Shown here: positions 36,553-45,059 of the stretch, one piece after another | Layout: each line of letters opens with the position of its first letter | Position numbering within the stretch: the first letter of the stretch is position 1 | NCBI GenBank assembly: GCA_012839035.1 | Contig: DUOB01000125.1 | Coordinates: 1-58,083, forward strand | Length of the DNA stretch: 58,083 bases | DNA from: Propionibacterium sp. | Lineage (GTDB): Bacteria; Actinomycetota; Actinomycetes; Propionibacteriales; Propionibacteriaceae | Reading direction: 5' to 3' | Translations under genes and position numbers: made by a program | The notes under the pieces: generated by a model | Databases searched by the model: none | The model's input: only the letters and a program-made list of their open reading frames with translations | What the model was told of the DNA's origin: nothing

Positions 36553-37959
36553 TCACCCCACCCGGCGGGCGACCTGATAGCCGCTCTCGTCGAAGACCGT
36601 TTCCCACGTGGTGCCGGGATGCAGCTGGCTGCCGTGCTGTGCGATGTTCACGGGTGCGGACCAGCCACCTGCGTGGTTGTCCACGACCAGATAGTCCGCG
36701 ACGGGATTGCCCGGCATGCCCACGAAATAGACCTGCCGCTCATCGGCCAGCAAATAGTGCATCAACGACACGTCCGTGCTGACCACACTGCCGCCGGGCA
36801 CGGTCTCGAGGAGCGCGCGGGCGGCTTCCTGCCGCGGCCCGGTCCGCCACTGCTCCGGGTCGCGCAATTCGAACAACGGCAGTTGGTTGCTGATGGCGAC
36901 GGCGAACGTGGCGACGATGACCGCGCCATGGCGGGCGTACGCGCGGAGGAACGGCAGCTTCGCCTTCCGCAACAGCACAATCCCGTCGACGGCGGCGATA
37001 TAGGCGATCGGCATCAGCATCAGGCTGTAGTGCCACCCTGTCCCCCAGTGCCCTTCGTTGGAGGAGACGAAGCGCCAGGCGAGCGTCGGCAGCACCAGCA
37101 GGCCCAGATTCGACCGCAGGATCAGCAACCCGGTGCACGTCACCAACAGGAGCACGGTGCCCATGCGTTGATCGCTGGCGAGGATCTCTCCGAGCACCCC
37201 GAGGGGATCGCCCAACAGCTCTGCTCCGGAGATGTTGCTGCCGTGGTCATATTGGCCGAAGGCGTTGAGCGTGGGCAGGATCACCGTGATCGTGAGCGCG
37301 AACATCCCCGCGCCCCAGAGACCCAGCAGCGAGCCGAGCAACAGCTTCCCCGAGCGCAGCGCGAGGACGAAACCGAACACGAGGACGGTGAGCCCGAGGT
37401 CCTCCTTGACGAACACCAGCAGCCCCGCCCAGATCGCGGCCGGCACCCAGCGTTCCCGCAGAAGCAGCCAGAGGCTGATCGCGAGGACCGGCGCCCCCAT
37501 CGCGACCTCGTGGAATTGCACGGCCATCGCGTTCTGGACGCCCCAGGAGAACGCGTACGCGCCCCCGATCAGCCAACCGCCGGCCCGGCCGAGATGCTCG
37601 TGCGCCGTCTTGGTGACGAAGAACACCGAGACCGAGACGAGGAGGGCCTGGAGGACGAGGAGGGTGTACGCCGACGGGAACGCGGCATAGAACGGCGTCA
37701 ACAGCGCCAGGAGCGGGTGGAAATGGTCGCCGAGGACGTTGTAGTCCGCCCCCTTCACCGTGACGATCGGCGCCTCGAACCGGGCATAGCGCTGCAGCAT
37801 CTGCGTGAAGATCGTCAGGTCATAGGACGGCGATTCGAAGCGGCGCCACTGGAGGGTGGCATAGAGCCAGTACGCCACGAACGCCAGCCCCGACCACACC
37901 CATGCCGCGGGGGGCTGACGGCGTACCCCCTCAAGAATCCCCGACAGACCTGCTCGCAC
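36553..37959 (-). CDS. DUF2079 membrane protein
   Basis: A 468-aa membrane protein with about nine helices. The first loop has the DUF2079 pattern (FESPSYDLTIFTQMLQRYA, then GDHFHPLLALLTP), and FHEVAMGAPVLA and FVKEDLGLTV follow. The fold is GT-C-like and the family is suspected to be glycosyltransferases; the function is unproven. GTG 37959 is preceded by TTGAAT and 7 nt, a possible leaderless start. Confidence 0.85.
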   Translation of the reverse strand: MRAGLSGILEGVRRQPPAAWVWSGLAFVAYWLYATLQWRRFESPSYDLTIFTQMLQRYARFEAPIVTVKGADYNVLGDHFHPLLALLTPFYAAFPSAYTLLVLQALLVSVSVFFVTKTAHEHLGRAGGWLIGGAYAFSWGVQNAMAVQFHEVAMGAPVLAISLWLLLRERWVPAAIWAGLLVFVKEDLGLTVLVFGFVLALRSGKLLLGSLLGLWGAGMFALTITVILPTLNAFGQYDHGSNISGAELLGDPLGVLGEILASDQRMGTVLLLVTCTGLLILRSNLGLLVLPTLAWRFVSSNEGHWGTGWHYSLMLMPIAYIAAVDGIVLLRKAKLPFLRAYARHGAVIVATFAVAISNQLPLFELRDPEQWRTGPRQEAARALLETVPGGSVVSTDVSLMHYLLADERQVYFVGMPGNPVADYLVVDNHAGGWSAPVNIAQHGSQLHPGTTWETVFDESGYQVARRVG

Positions 37960-38014
37960 CGGCGCGATTCAACCACGCGGTGGGCATCGTGGTGCGCTGT
38001 TCCACCGCCCTGTC

Positions 38015-38020
38015 TACGAT
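38015..38020 (+). promoter_or_regulatory. -10 box TACGAT for leaderless phosphatase gene
   Basis: TACGAT followed by 6 nt and GTG 38027. The purine-rich GAGGA immediately abuts the start codon and is too close to serve as a Shine-Dalgarno. Confidence 0.55.
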
Positions 38021-38026
38021 CGAGGA

Positions 38027-38707
38027 GTGAAGTGGCTTGAATTCGATTCGCTGGTGAACGCACGGGACGTGGGGGGTACGCCGACGGTCGACGCGCGGAT
38101 GCGGATCCACCACCATTCCTTCATCCCGGAGCGATACGACCGGGACGATGCCCCGGACGTCGATGACGTGCTCCCGGACACCCGCGGTGAGGCCGCTGAC
38201 ATTCGCCGGGACAGCGTCGGCAACGAGCTGCCTGGCACCGCGCTCCCGTTCGACGGCTATCAGCCGAGCATCCGTGTCCGGGACAAGTTCGCCTCGACCT
38301 ATCTGTCGTTCCTCAATGAGCGGCCCGAGTCGGTGTTGGGTGCGCTGCGCGCGATTGCGTACGCTCCCGGTGCCGCCCTCGTCCACTGTGCCGCCGGCAA
38401 GGACCGTACGGGCACCGCGGTCGCGCTGTCGCTGCTGCTGGTGGGTGCGGAACCGAATGCCGTGATCGAGGATTATGCGGCCTCCAGCGAACGGATGCAG
38501 CGCATCATCGACCGGCTCATCGTGTCCGAGACCTATCGCCTGAATCTCACCGGCCGGCCGCTGGAGTCGCACATGACGCGGCCGGAGACGATGCAGGCGT
38601 TCCTGGAGTACGCGGAGTCCGAGCACGGGGGCGTTGAACCCATGCTCACGCGAATCGGGTGGACGGACGCCGACACGGCGGCGATGCACCGGAAGCTGCG
38701 GGGCTGA
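38027..38707 (+). CDS. Tyrosine/dual-specificity protein phosphatase (PtpB-like)
   Basis: A 226-aa phosphatase with an intact P-loop: HCAAGKDRTG with nucleophile C121 and R127. The N-terminal NARDVGGTP corresponds to the NFRDLGG of the PtpB/Tyr_phosphatase3 family, and the segment after it is unusually His-rich. Substrates may be phosphotyrosine proteins or phosphoinositides. The start is GTG 38027, leaderless. The next gene begins 44 bp downstream. Confidence 0.88.
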   Translation: MKWLEFDSLVNARDVGGTPTVDARMRIHHHSFIPERYDRDDAPDVDDVLPDTRGEAADIRRDSVGNELPGTALPFDGYQPSIRVRDKFASTYLSFLNERPESVLGALRAIAYAPGAALVHCAAGKDRTGTAVALSLLLVGAEPNAVIEDYAASSERMQRIIDRLIVSETYRLNLTGRPLESHMTRPETMQAFLEYAESEHGGVEPMLTRIGWTDADTAAMHRKLRG

Positions 38708-38751
38708 ACCATTTCGGCCCACAGACCCGAGAGCGCGAGGGGACACCGGAC

Positions 38752-39933
38752 ATGCGACTGACCCGGCCAGTGATTGCCGCAGTCATCGGCATCTTTGTGG
38801 TGGCGATTGCCTTGGGCGTCGGTGCGGCGTTCCTGATCCGCGAAAGGCAGAGCGCCAACGGGCGGCCGACTCCGACGCCGCCCCCTCCCGCGACATCCAC
38901 TCCAGGCACCACGGACCCGGTGCCCCCGGATCAACTGGAGCCGCCGGAGCTGCCGGCGGACGGACCCTATGCCGAGATTGCCCGGGTCGCCGCCTCCGGT
39001 ACCCACCGCATCGTCGCCACAACGTGCACGGGCACGGGCGTGGGGACCGCATTCCAGTTCGGCACCGAGGGGCGGCTCGTCACCTCCGCGCGGGCGGTGT
39101 CCGGGGCCCGCTCGATCGCCGTGCTGAGTGGCGACCGGGTCGTGCCGGCGACCGTGGCCAAGATCGACGCCGTGTCGGGGGTGGCGCTGCTGAAACCGGA
39201 GGCGCCGTTGGCGGGGCACACCTTCGAGTTGGGTACGCGACTGCTCGCCGTGAACGACGAGGTCGCACTGCTCGGGTGGACCACGGAGTCGCAACATCCG
39301 GCCCGCGGTCGGCTCAGGGTTGCGGTAGGGAAGATCACCGAAGCCGGTCTGACCGTCGAGTCACCGGACGGGCGGCACCCTGAAGTCCGCCGGATGGCAG
39401 GCGAATTCGATCCAGGTCTGGCCGGGTCTCCTGTCGTGGGGGAGGACGGACGCCTGCTGGGAGTCGTGTTGCAGAACGCTGCGGGCCAGACCGAGGTGCA
39501 GGTGGCCGGTCTCGACACCGTGGCCGACCCGTTGCTCGGACCGACCGGGCTGCCGTCGGCGATGGAGCCGTGCGTTGCCGCAGCCGGCCCCCAGATCGTG
39601 ACCACGGTTGGCGGCCAGGCTCCGGATGGGGCACGCACCACCCTCGCGCAGTGGTTCGGGGCGCTCAATGCGGGCGACTGGGATCGGGCCCACGGCGTGC
39701 TGTCGGACGACCTGCAGGCCGAATGGCCGGTGGAGAAACTGGTGACCGACCACCAGGGGGCCTATCTGTTCGCTGTGACGGCGGGCCCACCCGACGGTGC
39801 CGACATCACTGTGTCCTGGGTCCAGCTGCGACCCGAGGGTGACCAGCGTTGTCAGCGCATGGCGGCCACAATGACCGTGGAGGGGGACCGGATCCGGAGT
39901 TATGTCCAGCAGGAGCCGGCGGCTTGTTCGTGA
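38752..39933 (+). CDS. Membrane-anchored trypsin-like pseudoprotease
   Basis: A 393-aa protein. One N-terminal membrane helix (about 6-27) is followed by a Pro/Thr linker and a chymotrypsin-fold domain (about 75-235). The beta-barrel pattern is clear, but the triad is lost: the His position reads TSARAV instead of TNAHVV, the Asp position reads SGVALL, and the Ser motif reads GLAGSPV instead of GDSGSP. A C-terminal domain with paired Cys (about 260-393) looks like a small NTF2-like fold (ARTTLAQWFGALNAGDWD). It likely has a binding or scaffolding role outside the membrane. Confidence 0.78.
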   Translation: MRLTRPVIAAVIGIFVVAIALGVGAAFLIRERQSANGRPTPTPPPPATSTPGTTDPVPPDQLEPPELPADGPYAEIARVAASGTHRIVATTCTGTGVGTAFQFGTEGRLVTSARAVSGARSIAVLSGDRVVPATVAKIDAVSGVALLKPEAPLAGHTFELGTRLLAVNDEVALLGWTTESQHPARGRLRVAVGKITEAGLTVESPDGRHPEVRRMAGEFDPGLAGSPVVGEDGRLLGVVLQNAAGQTEVQVAGLDTVADPLLGPTGLPSAMEPCVAAAGPQIVTTVGGQAPDGARTTLAQWFGALNAGDWDRAHGVLSDDLQAEWPVEKLVTDHQGAYLFAVTAGPPDGADITVSWVQLRPEGDQRCQRMAATMTVEGDRIRSYVQQEPAACS

Positions 39934-39940
39934 GCCCGGC

Positions 39941-40990
39941 TCAGACGAACACCACTTGGTCGAAGGTCGCGATCGTGTTGCGTACGTCCACCGGGAGCTC
40001 GTCGCCGACGTTCGGCGGATCGACCTTGGCCGGCAGGATCAACAACGAGGACTGCATGTGGGGTGGTTCGGCGAACCAGCGCTTCTCACCGAGGATCGTG
40101 TACGGCGACAGCGCCCGACCTGCCGCCTCCAGTGCACCGGTCGCGAAGGACACCGCCCGCGACTTCAGCGTCTTCGCCGAGGTCGGGGCTTCGAGCCCGA
40201 TGCCGTTGGCCGTGCCACCCGACACGACCACGACATAGCCGTCTGCCTGGGCCGGCCGCTGCCAATAGCCGACGCGCTGGCCCCGCTTGATCGGGTGCAC
40301 GTCGAGCACGGTCGCGGTCGTCTTGAGGGCGCCGGGTTCCCCCAGCCAGAGCGTCGTGCCCATCCGCAGGCGCGCCCGGTTGTCACCGAGGCGGGCCGCC
40401 ATGGCCAGATAGTCCTGGGTCGGCAGGTGTGAGAACCACAGCGGTGCGTCCAATACGTCCAGCGCCGCCCGACCGAGTCGATCGGCCTCGACGCGGTTGT
40501 GGTCCTTGTCGCCGCGCATCGGCAGGTGGATGGTCCAGCCCTCGATATTGAGGTGTTCCCGCCACGTGTCCACCGCCGGCAGGTCCTCCTCTTCCAGGCC
40601 ATGGCGACGCATCGAGGTCAGCACCTCGACGAGCACCCGGGGACGGTCCCCGCCGAGGTTGGCGAGGATCTCCAGGTCGGGCAGGCGCGAGACGGTGAGG
40701 ATGACCTTGGGATCGCGGGCCTGTTCGACCGCGCGGGGATCGTTGGGCTCCCAGGGCAGGAGGACGACGATGTCGCCGTCGAAGTGTTCCCGGATCGTTT
40801 CGGCCTCCGCGGGAGTGCCGACCGCGAGCGTACGCAACCCCAGACGCTTGGTCTCCTCGGCGAGCAGGGGCAACCCGAAGCCATAGCCGTTGCCCTTGGC
40901 AACGGGGATGAGCCCCGGCACTCGATTTGCCAGCGCGCGCAGATGATCGTGCCAGCGAGTGGAATCGATCGTCAGAGTCAGACCAGTCAC
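39941..40990 (-). CDS. Alanine racemase-fold PLP enzyme
   Basis: A 349-aa type III PLP protein. The Schiff-base Lys is K32 in PVAKGNGYGFG, as in alanine racemases and D-threonine aldolase-like enzymes. The C-terminal region lacks the standard alanine racemase beta-domain tyrosine motif that I can recognise, so racemisation of Ala is not assured. GTG 40990 lies exactly 7 nt after TAACCT, a leaderless start; the longer upstream frame is not homologous. It lies in the same direction as the downstream FemAB-type transferase but separated from it by many genes. Confidence 0.78.
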   Translation of the reverse strand: MTGLTLTIDSTRWHDHLRALANRVPGLIPVAKGNGYGFGLPLLAEETKRLGLRTLAVGTPAEAETIREHFDGDIVVLLPWEPNDPRAVEQARDPKVILTVSRLPDLEILANLGGDRPRVLVEVLTSMRRHGLEEEDLPAVDTWREHLNIEGWTIHLPMRGDKDHNRVEADRLGRAALDVLDAPLWFSHLPTQDYLAMAARLGDNRARLRMGTTLWLGEPGALKTTATVLDVHPIKRGQRVGYWQRPAQADGYVVVVSGGTANGIGLEAPTSAKTLKSRAVSFATGALEAAGRALSPYTILGEKRWFAEPPHMQSSLLILPAKVDPPNVGDELPVDVRNTIATFDQVVFV

Positions 40991-40997
40991 ATCCCAC

Positions 40998-41003
40998 AGG
41001 TTA
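40998..41003 (-). promoter_or_regulatory. -10 box TAACCT for leaderless racemase-like gene
   Basis: TAACCT, 7 nt, GTG 40990 on the minus strand. Confidence 0.5.
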
Positions 41004-41081
41004 TCCGTGGACGACTGCTCCATAAGGCAACACTCGCCGGTCGTCTCAGCGAAACACCGGGCCGGGCCTCCGGCCCGAGCC

Positions 41082-42125
41082 TCAGAACAGCGTGTCCTGG
41101 AGCAGCGGGGCCTTGGCGGGCAGGGGCGGGAAGGTGCGCCCCCGGCGGGAGACGGGCCGCCACCCGGGGTCCGCCATCGGATGGGTCTCCTCGGTCTCCG
41201 GCAGCCAGGAGCTGGACTCCTCATCGCGGCACAGGACCCGGAGAGCAGTGCGGCTGGACATCCCGTACCGTCCGAAGCCGCGCCGCACGGGCTTGCTGGC
41301 CAGCGGCAGTGGAGAGTCGAACACCTCGGGCGCGAGGGCCGCGGTCGGGTCGGGCGTCATCAGCGCGAGGTTGAGTGCCCAACGCTCCCGGGCCTCGTCC
41401 GTGGCCAGCCGCTTGGCGACAGCCGCACCGGCACAGTCCCGGCAGCGATCCCCGCCGTCGTCGAGATCCGCGAACAGGGCCTCCGCCGACCCGAACTCCG
41501 CGAGCAACCTGGCCCCCAGGACGTTCCCGATCCCGCGAATGCCGGGGAGATTGTCGGACGGGTCACCTCGCAGGGCGGCCAGATCGCGATATTGCGCCGG
41601 CGTGACCCCCGTCAGCAGCTTCAGCCGCTCCGGCGTCAGCATCGGTGACGCCTCGACGCCACCGTTGATGATCCGCAGCACTCGGGTCGAGTCATTGATG
41701 AGGGCAAAGGCGTCGCGGTCGGACGTCGCCAGGACCGCCTGCCAGCCCGCGGCCCGCGCTGCCCGCCCAGTGGCCGCGAGCACGTCGTCCGCTTCCAAAC
41801 CCGTCGGCACGACGACCGGGACCCCCATCGCGCGCAGCACGTCGATGGCGTCGACGAGTTGTGCCACGAGCGTGTGGGGTTTGTCGGGGCGCTGGGCCTT
41901 GTACGCCGGCCACCGCTCCCGCCGCTTCGATTCCTCCGCGTCGTCGAAACCCACCACCACGACATCGGCGCGGGCGCGATCGACCGCGGCGACCATCTGG
42001 TCGAGCAGCCCGCGGACAGCCCAACCGGGCCGGCCGTCAGGAGTGCGATAACCCGACCGCGCACCGGCATGGAAGCTGCGGTGCAGCACCGAATTGCCGT
42101 CGAGCGCGAGGATGGTCCGGGTCAT
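41082..42125 (-). CDS. 5'-3' exonuclease (Pol I N-terminal/FEN family)
   Basis: A 347-aa stand-alone flap/5' nuclease. N-terminal LALDGNSVLHRSFHAG and FDDAEESKRRERWPAYKAQR, then GLEADDVLA, ATSDRDAFALI and the H3TH segment YRDLAALRGDPSDNLPGIRG carry the metal-site acidic residues. Actinobacteria often keep this in addition to Pol I. An insertion with two Cys (DRCRDCAGAA) follows the H3TH. ATG 42125 is the first Met before the nuclease core. Confidence 0.92.
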   Translation of the reverse strand: MTRTILALDGNSVLHRSFHAGARSGYRTPDGRPGWAVRGLLDQMVAAVDRARADVVVVGFDDAEESKRRERWPAYKAQRPDKPHTLVAQLVDAIDVLRAMGVPVVVPTGLEADDVLAATGRAARAAGWQAVLATSDRDAFALINDSTRVLRIINGGVEASPMLTPERLKLLTGVTPAQYRDLAALRGDPSDNLPGIRGIGNVLGARLLAEFGSAEALFADLDDGGDRCRDCAGAAVAKRLATDEARERWALNLALMTPDPTAALAPEVFDSPLPLASKPVRRGFGRYGMSSRTALRVLCRDEESSSWLPETEETHPMADPGWRPVSRRGRTFPPLPAKAPLLQDTLF

Positions 42126-42220
42126 GCGGCCCAGCATCGCACGAGTTGCCGACGAGACACACCCGTCCGCTCGGATGCCGGCGCAAAGGCCCTTGGTCGG
42201 GCGTGCTGTCGCGGTGCCGG

Positions 42221-42529
42221 TCAGCCGGTCCGTCCGCAGGTGCAGTCCGTGCACTGGCAGTCGGTGCATTCGCAGGGCCCCCCGACATGGCAGCCGCAGA
42301 TGTGGGCCTCGGTCACTCCGATCAGCGTGAGGCTCAGGTCGGGCCCGACGAGATCCGCGCTGAGCAGGTCGGTGACCCGTCCCAGGCCTGCGACCCAGTC
42401 GGCACATTCCCGGCACTGAGCCAGGTGGGCGTCCAGCTCGGCATCGCCGATGGAACGCTCCTCGCCGTCGAGCCGGGCCGAGAGCGCACCGCGCCAGAGC
42501 TCGGGGTCGGGGCAGCGGACCAACATCAT
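42221..42529 (-). CDS. zf-HC2 anti-sigma factor with a metallothionein-like Cys tail
   Basis: A 102-aa soluble protein. HLAQCRECADW (about 35-45) is the HxxxCxxC motif of ZAS anti-sigma factors. There is no membrane helix. The C-terminal 24 residues carry eight Cys and one additional His (ICGCHVGG, PCECTDCQ, CTDCTCG). It probably binds the divergent sigma factor and releases it on metal or thiol stress. ATG 42529 lies 6 nt after TAGGCT, a leaderless start. A second ATG follows immediately. Confidence 0.75.
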   Translation of the reverse strand: MMLVRCPDPELWRGALSARLDGEERSIGDAELDAHLAQCRECADWVAGLGRVTDLLSADLVGPDLSLTLIGVTEAHICGCHVGGPCECTDCQCTDCTCGRTG

Positions 42530-42535
42530 GGACTG

Positions 42536-42541
42536 AGCCTA
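42536..42541 (-). promoter_or_regulatory. -10 box TAGGCT for leaderless anti-sigma gene
   Basis: TAGGCT on the minus strand, 6 nt before ATG 42529. Only 5 bp separate it from the -10 box of the divergent sigma gene. Confidence 0.55.
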
Positions 42542-42546
42542 ACCGC

Positions 42547-42552
42547 TAGTGT
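42547..42552 (+). promoter_or_regulatory. -10 box TAGTGT for leaderless sigma gene
   Basis: TAGTGT, 7 nt, ATG 42560. The -35 position of each promoter falls near the start of the other gene, so RNA polymerase cannot occupy both at once. Confidence 0.55.
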
Positions 42553-42559
42553 CGGGCCC

Positions 42560-43150
42560 ATGAACCACCGCCGCCCTGCTCGCTCAGTGTCCGAGCGTGC
42601 GGTCTCCGACGCGAGGATCACGGCACGTGCACTCGAGGCGCGGGCGGGGGACCGGCCGGCGTTGGGTGAGTTCATCCGGCTGACCCAGAGCGACGTATGG
42701 CGTTTCATCGCCCACCTCGCCGGCCGCGAGATGGCTGACGACCTGACGCAGGAGACCTACCTGCGGGCCATGGATGCCCTGCCCCAGTTCCGCGGTGAGG
42801 CCACGGCACGGTCGTGGTTGCTCACGATCGCGCGTCGCGTCGCGGCCGATCACTTCCGCAGTCAGGCCACCCGGCCGCCCGAGGCATCGGCCGATTCCGC
42901 CGACCGGCTCACGGTCCCGGACGCGTCGACCAGGGTCGAGTTGGAGCGGATGCTGGCGTCGCTGGATCCGGTACGCCGGGAGGCGCTCGTCCTGACCCAG
43001 GTGTTCGGGTTCAGCTATGCGGAGGCCGCCGGGATCGCCGGCGTCGCAGTGGGGACCATCCGGTCCCGGGTCGCTCGCGCCCGGGCGGAGCTGGTGGACC
43101 ACTGGTCCGACGCCACGCTGATCGACCGCCGGGGACCGCTCGCCGGCTGA
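42560..43150 (+). CDS. ECF-type RNA polymerase sigma factor
   Basis: A 196-aa ECF sigma factor. Region 2 is present (about 30-100: VWRFIAHLAGREMADDLTQ and FRGEATARSWLLTIARR). Region 4 follows (about 130-185: LASLDPVRREALVLTQVFG and GTIRSRVARARAEL). The start ATG 42560 is leaderless. The anti-sigma gene is divergent, an unusual layout since most pairs are cotranscribed. Its regulon is unknown. Confidence 0.92.
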   Translation: MNHRRPARSVSERAVSDARITARALEARAGDRPALGEFIRLTQSDVWRFIAHLAGREMADDLTQETYLRAMDALPQFRGEATARSWLLTIARRVAADHFRSQATRPPEASADSADRLTVPDASTRVELERMLASLDPVRREALVLTQVFGFSYAEAAGIAGVAVGTIRSRVARARAELVDHWSDATLIDRRGPLAG

Positions 43151-43170
43151 CCCACAGCGCAGAGCAGCCC

Positions 43171-43722
43171 TCAGAACGCGGAGACGATGCGGTCGACGGT
43201 GAGCTCGGTCAGGTCCCGGTCGTATTCCGGCTGGGACGGCTCGGTGAACAGGTGACCGGAACCCGGGTTGATGAAGTGGTCGAACATGGCTCCGGCCGCG
43301 GCGACGGCGCAGCGGAACGTCTGCACGTCATCAGCATCGACCCAGGGGTCGTCGGCCAGTTGGTGCAACTGCACGTCCACCCCGCACCAGGGCTTGTCGG
43401 GGGGCAGCGGATCGAGGGCGCCCACAAGGGAGACCAGGCGTACCCCCGGTCGACACAGCCGTTGCGCAAACGACGCCCCGAGGGAAAAGCCGACCAGAGC
43501 GGCTCCCTGCACGGGCAGGTGGGCGACACGACGAAACAGCTCCCGATAACCGATCGCGTCCCGATGGGCCACCCCCGCCGCGGCATCGTCGAACGTCAGT
43601 CCGTCATAGAAGTCCGGGACGTCCACGACCCACCCCTCGGCCCGCAGCAGGCCCGCGAACTCCTGCACCCCGTCGGTCAATCCGAAGGCGGAGTGCAGGC
43701 AGATTACGCGGCGCGGGGGCAT
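43171..43722 (-). CDS. Dienelactone hydrolase-family alpha/beta hydrolase
   Basis: A 183-aa small alpha/beta hydrolase. The nucleophile elbow is GFSLGAS (Ser, not the Cys of true dienelactone hydrolases), with candidate acid in DDPWVDADD and His in GSGHLFTE. The family hydrolyses esters or lactones; the substrate is unknown. It starts 3 bp after the FemAB-type gene and is probably cotranscribed with it. Confidence 0.82.
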   Translation of the reverse strand: MPPRRVICLHSAFGLTDGVQEFAGLLRAEGWVVDVPDFYDGLTFDDAAAGVAHRDAIGYRELFRRVAHLPVQGAALVGFSLGASFAQRLCRPGVRLVSLVGALDPLPPDKPWCGVDVQLHQLADDPWVDADDVQTFRCAVAAAGAMFDHFINPGSGHLFTEPSQPEYDRDLTELTVDRIVSAF

Positions 43723-43725
43723 GGC

Positions 43726-44985
43726 TCAGCGCCCGTCGGAGATCGCTTTCCGGAGTGTTCCGAAAGCGTTGATCGGCTTCGCGGTGAGCCGGAGCGCTCC
43801 CCGCAGGATCCCCACCGGATTCCTTGCGACCTGCTTCACCCGGGCGGTGATGGCGCCCCGGTTCATATAGGCGTCGAACGCGCGATAGAGCGGCCGGTTG
43901 ATCGGCATGTCCCACTCACCCGGGTATTCCACCGCCCGGCCGCCGGTGCCGACCTTGAACTGGATCAGCCCGAGCGTGGGGTCGTCGGAGGCGACGGAGT
44001 CGGTGATTCCGCGCAGGTCATAGGTCCTGGCCCCGGCCTCGATCGCGTCGGCGATCATCTGCCACTGGATCGCGTTCGATCCCCGCACGTCGCGTTTGGC
44101 GGAGGTGGAGGCGCCATAGGAATACCAGACATGGTCACCGACCCGGACCCACGTGGTCGCCGCCACGAGGTCCCCCTCGTGCTCGGCGAGATAGAGCCGC
44201 ATGCGATCGGGATCCTCCCCGCGGAGGACGTCCCACATCGTCTCGAAATAGTCCAGTGGTCGTGGGGTGAAGTTGTCCCGCTCGGCGGTCTCCAGATAGA
44301 CGCGATGGAACCCGGCGAGATCCTCGCGGGTGCCCTGACGCACGACCACACCCGACTTGGCGGCCTTGCGGATGTTGCGCCGCCACTGCTGGTTCATGCC
44401 CTTCTGGACCTCATCGGCCGTCTTCGGCCGCCCATCGGGGTGGGCCAGGGGCAGCCAGAAGTTGAACTGCGGCTGGCCCGCGGCGAAGCCCTCGCCCTCC
44501 GGCCCGGGCGGCAGCCAGCCGCCGGAACGAAGCGCGTTGTGCAGGCGGGTCGCGACCTGATTGGTCTCGTCCGGCTCGACGGCCGACAGGCTGCGCACGT
44601 TGTCATCGGCGATCGCGGACTTGATCGTCTCCGCATCCCAGGCCCGGGCCAGCAGCGCCGGCCCGATCCGGACCCCGAACGCCCCGCGGTTCTTGCAGTG
44701 CTCGATCAGGGGAGGCAGGAATTCGGTGGCATCGACCTTCGACCAGTCGGCGACCGGGCCCTCGGGCAGATAGGCCAGGAACCGTTTGACCTTCGGCACC
44801 TGGCGATAGAGCACCAGTCCGGCGCCGATCATCTCGTTGTCGGCGTCGAACCAGCCCAACGACTCCGACTCCCACTCGGACTTCACCTGCCCCCACGCAG
44901 GGGTCTGCAGGAAGGACGCCGAAGGCTGGGACCGGATGAAATCCAGGTGCTTGGCGGCGGGGATGATGCGTACCGAGATCGTCAC
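43726..44985 (-). CDS. FemAB/FemX-type peptidoglycan bridge aminoacyltransferase
   Basis: A 419-aa transferase with two GNAT-like folds. N-terminal FLQTPAWGQVKSEWESESLGW and a later RNIRKAAKSGVVV segment match the FemAB family, which adds amino acids from aminoacyl-tRNA to the lipid II stem peptide. GTG 44985 has TAGATT 7 nt upstream (leaderless); the ORF extension to 45003 is discarded. It forms an operon with the downstream hydrolase. Confidence 0.88.
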   Translation of the reverse strand: MTISVRIIPAAKHLDFIRSQPSASFLQTPAWGQVKSEWESESLGWFDADNEMIGAGLVLYRQVPKVKRFLAYLPEGPVADWSKVDATEFLPPLIEHCKNRGAFGVRIGPALLARAWDAETIKSAIADDNVRSLSAVEPDETNQVATRLHNALRSGGWLPPGPEGEGFAAGQPQFNFWLPLAHPDGRPKTADEVQKGMNQQWRRNIRKAAKSGVVVRQGTREDLAGFHRVYLETAERDNFTPRPLDYFETMWDVLRGEDPDRMRLYLAEHEGDLVAATTWVRVGDHVWYSYGASTSAKRDVRGSNAIQWQMIADAIEAGARTYDLRGITDSVASDDPTLGLIQFKVGTGGRAVEYPGEWDMPINRPLYRAFDAYMNRGAITARVKQVARNPVGILRGALRLTAKPINAFGTLRKAISDGR

Positions 44986-44992
44986 GACTCCG

Positions 44993-44998
44993 AATCTA
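44993..44998 (-). promoter_or_regulatory. -10 box TAGATT for leaderless FemAB-type gene
   Basis: TAGATT, 7 nt, GTG 44985 on the minus strand. Confidence 0.55.
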
Positions 44999-45059
44999 CC
45001 CACACCGCCCGCCGGCGGGGTTCAGGTGTGGCTGTGATCCGGCGAACGGGCCGATCCAT

